From: Acidobacteriota bacterium
GTDB taxonomy: Bacteria; Acidobacteriota; Polarisedimenticolia; Polarisedimenticolales; Polarisedimenticolaceae
Reading direction: 5' to 3'
DNA: 5,311 nt
Assembly: GCA_011773795.1 (NCBI GenBank)
Contig: WVWW01000068.1
Span: 1-5,311 of the forward strand
Part shown: piece after piece, positions 5,228-5,311 of the stretch
How the letters are laid out: each line of letters begins with the position of its first letter
Position numbering within the stretch: the first letter of the stretch is position 1
Translations under genes and position numbers: made by a program
The notes under the pieces: generated by a model
What the model was told of the DNA's origin: nothing
Database searches by the model: none
What the model saw: the letters and a program-made list of their open reading frames with translations, nothing else

Positions 5228-5257
5228 TTGACGCTCCGGGCGAGCGGGGGCTATGCT
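5228..5257 (+). promoter_or_regulatory. Candidate sigma-70 promoter firing out of the right edge
   Basis: TTGACG (5228-5233), an 18-base spacer and TATGCT (5252-5257) make a good sigma-70 match on the plus strand. It lies in the intergenic region upstream of the sigma-54 activator. It would drive a divergent gene or RNA beyond 5311; no start codon with a long frame is visible before the edge. Confidence 0.45.
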
Positions 5258-5277
5258 CCTCTTGTCGGTCCGTGCAA
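5250..5277 (-). promoter_or_regulatory. Weak candidate promoter of the sigma-54 activator
   Basis: On the minus strand TTGCAC (5277-5272) and CATAGC (5255-5250) are 16 bases apart. They lie about 40 bases before the activator's TTG start. The -10 is a poor match and shares bases with the plus-strand -10, so the two promoters, if real, would overlap and compete or fire bidirectionally. I found no -24/-12 sigma-54 promoter here. Confidence 0.22.
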
Positions 5278-5311
5278 CTGTCCCCGAAGATGCAGGTCGG
5301 CGGCAAGTGAA

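Noticed and set aside
5260..5311. A sigma-54 (-24/-12) promoter or start of a tRNA at the right edge
   Set aside because: TTGCA occurs but no GG at the required distance, and no cloverleaf can be drawn in the visible bases.

Overview
High-GC window (roughly two-thirds G+C by eye) from a Gram-negative bacterium. Evidence for this is a membrane-anchored anti-sigma factor, a DsbD-type transmembrane thiol carrier, a D-Ala-D-Ala ligase and a sigma-54 activator. The mix of a SigR/SigH-like ECF sigma factor with a sigma-54 activator would fit a myxobacterial, deltaproteobacterial or related uncultured lineage. That placement is a guess; nothing here is diagnostic of a phylum.

Layout. Bases 1-94 are the leader of an ECF sigma gene (95-712), followed after 9 bases by its probable cognate zinc-binding, membrane-anchored anti-sigma factor (722-1381). 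A 94-base gap with a candidate extended -10 promoter leads to a tight four-gene run on the same strand: thioredoxin (1476-1799), a six-helix DsbD/CcdA-type thiol-disulfide carrier (1800-2537), D-Ala-D-Ala ligase (2534-3652) and an HNH endonuclease-family protein (3654-4277). The junctions in this run are 0 bases, a 4-base overlap and 1 base, so translational coupling is likely. On the opposite strand a single-domain sigma-54 activator (4217-5212) converges on the HNH gene and overlaps its last 61 bases. Bases 5213-5311 are intergenic, with promoter-like elements on both strands.

How the parts may work together. The sigma factor resembles the actinobacterial SigR/SigH thiol-stress family, whose known targets include thioredoxin genes, and here a thioredoxin lies just downstream. 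The anti-sigma factor carries a cytoplasmic Cys/His zinc site and a predicted periplasmic domain with exactly two cysteines. The thioredoxin plus DsbD-like carrier would pass electrons from the cytoplasm to the periplasm. A coherent but untested reading is a thiol-redox sensing and repair locus spanning the inner membrane, with cell-wall precursor synthesis (Ddl) attached. The HNH protein and the sigma-54 activator have no evident link to that theme.

No mobile element, CRISPR array, rRNA or tRNA was recognised.
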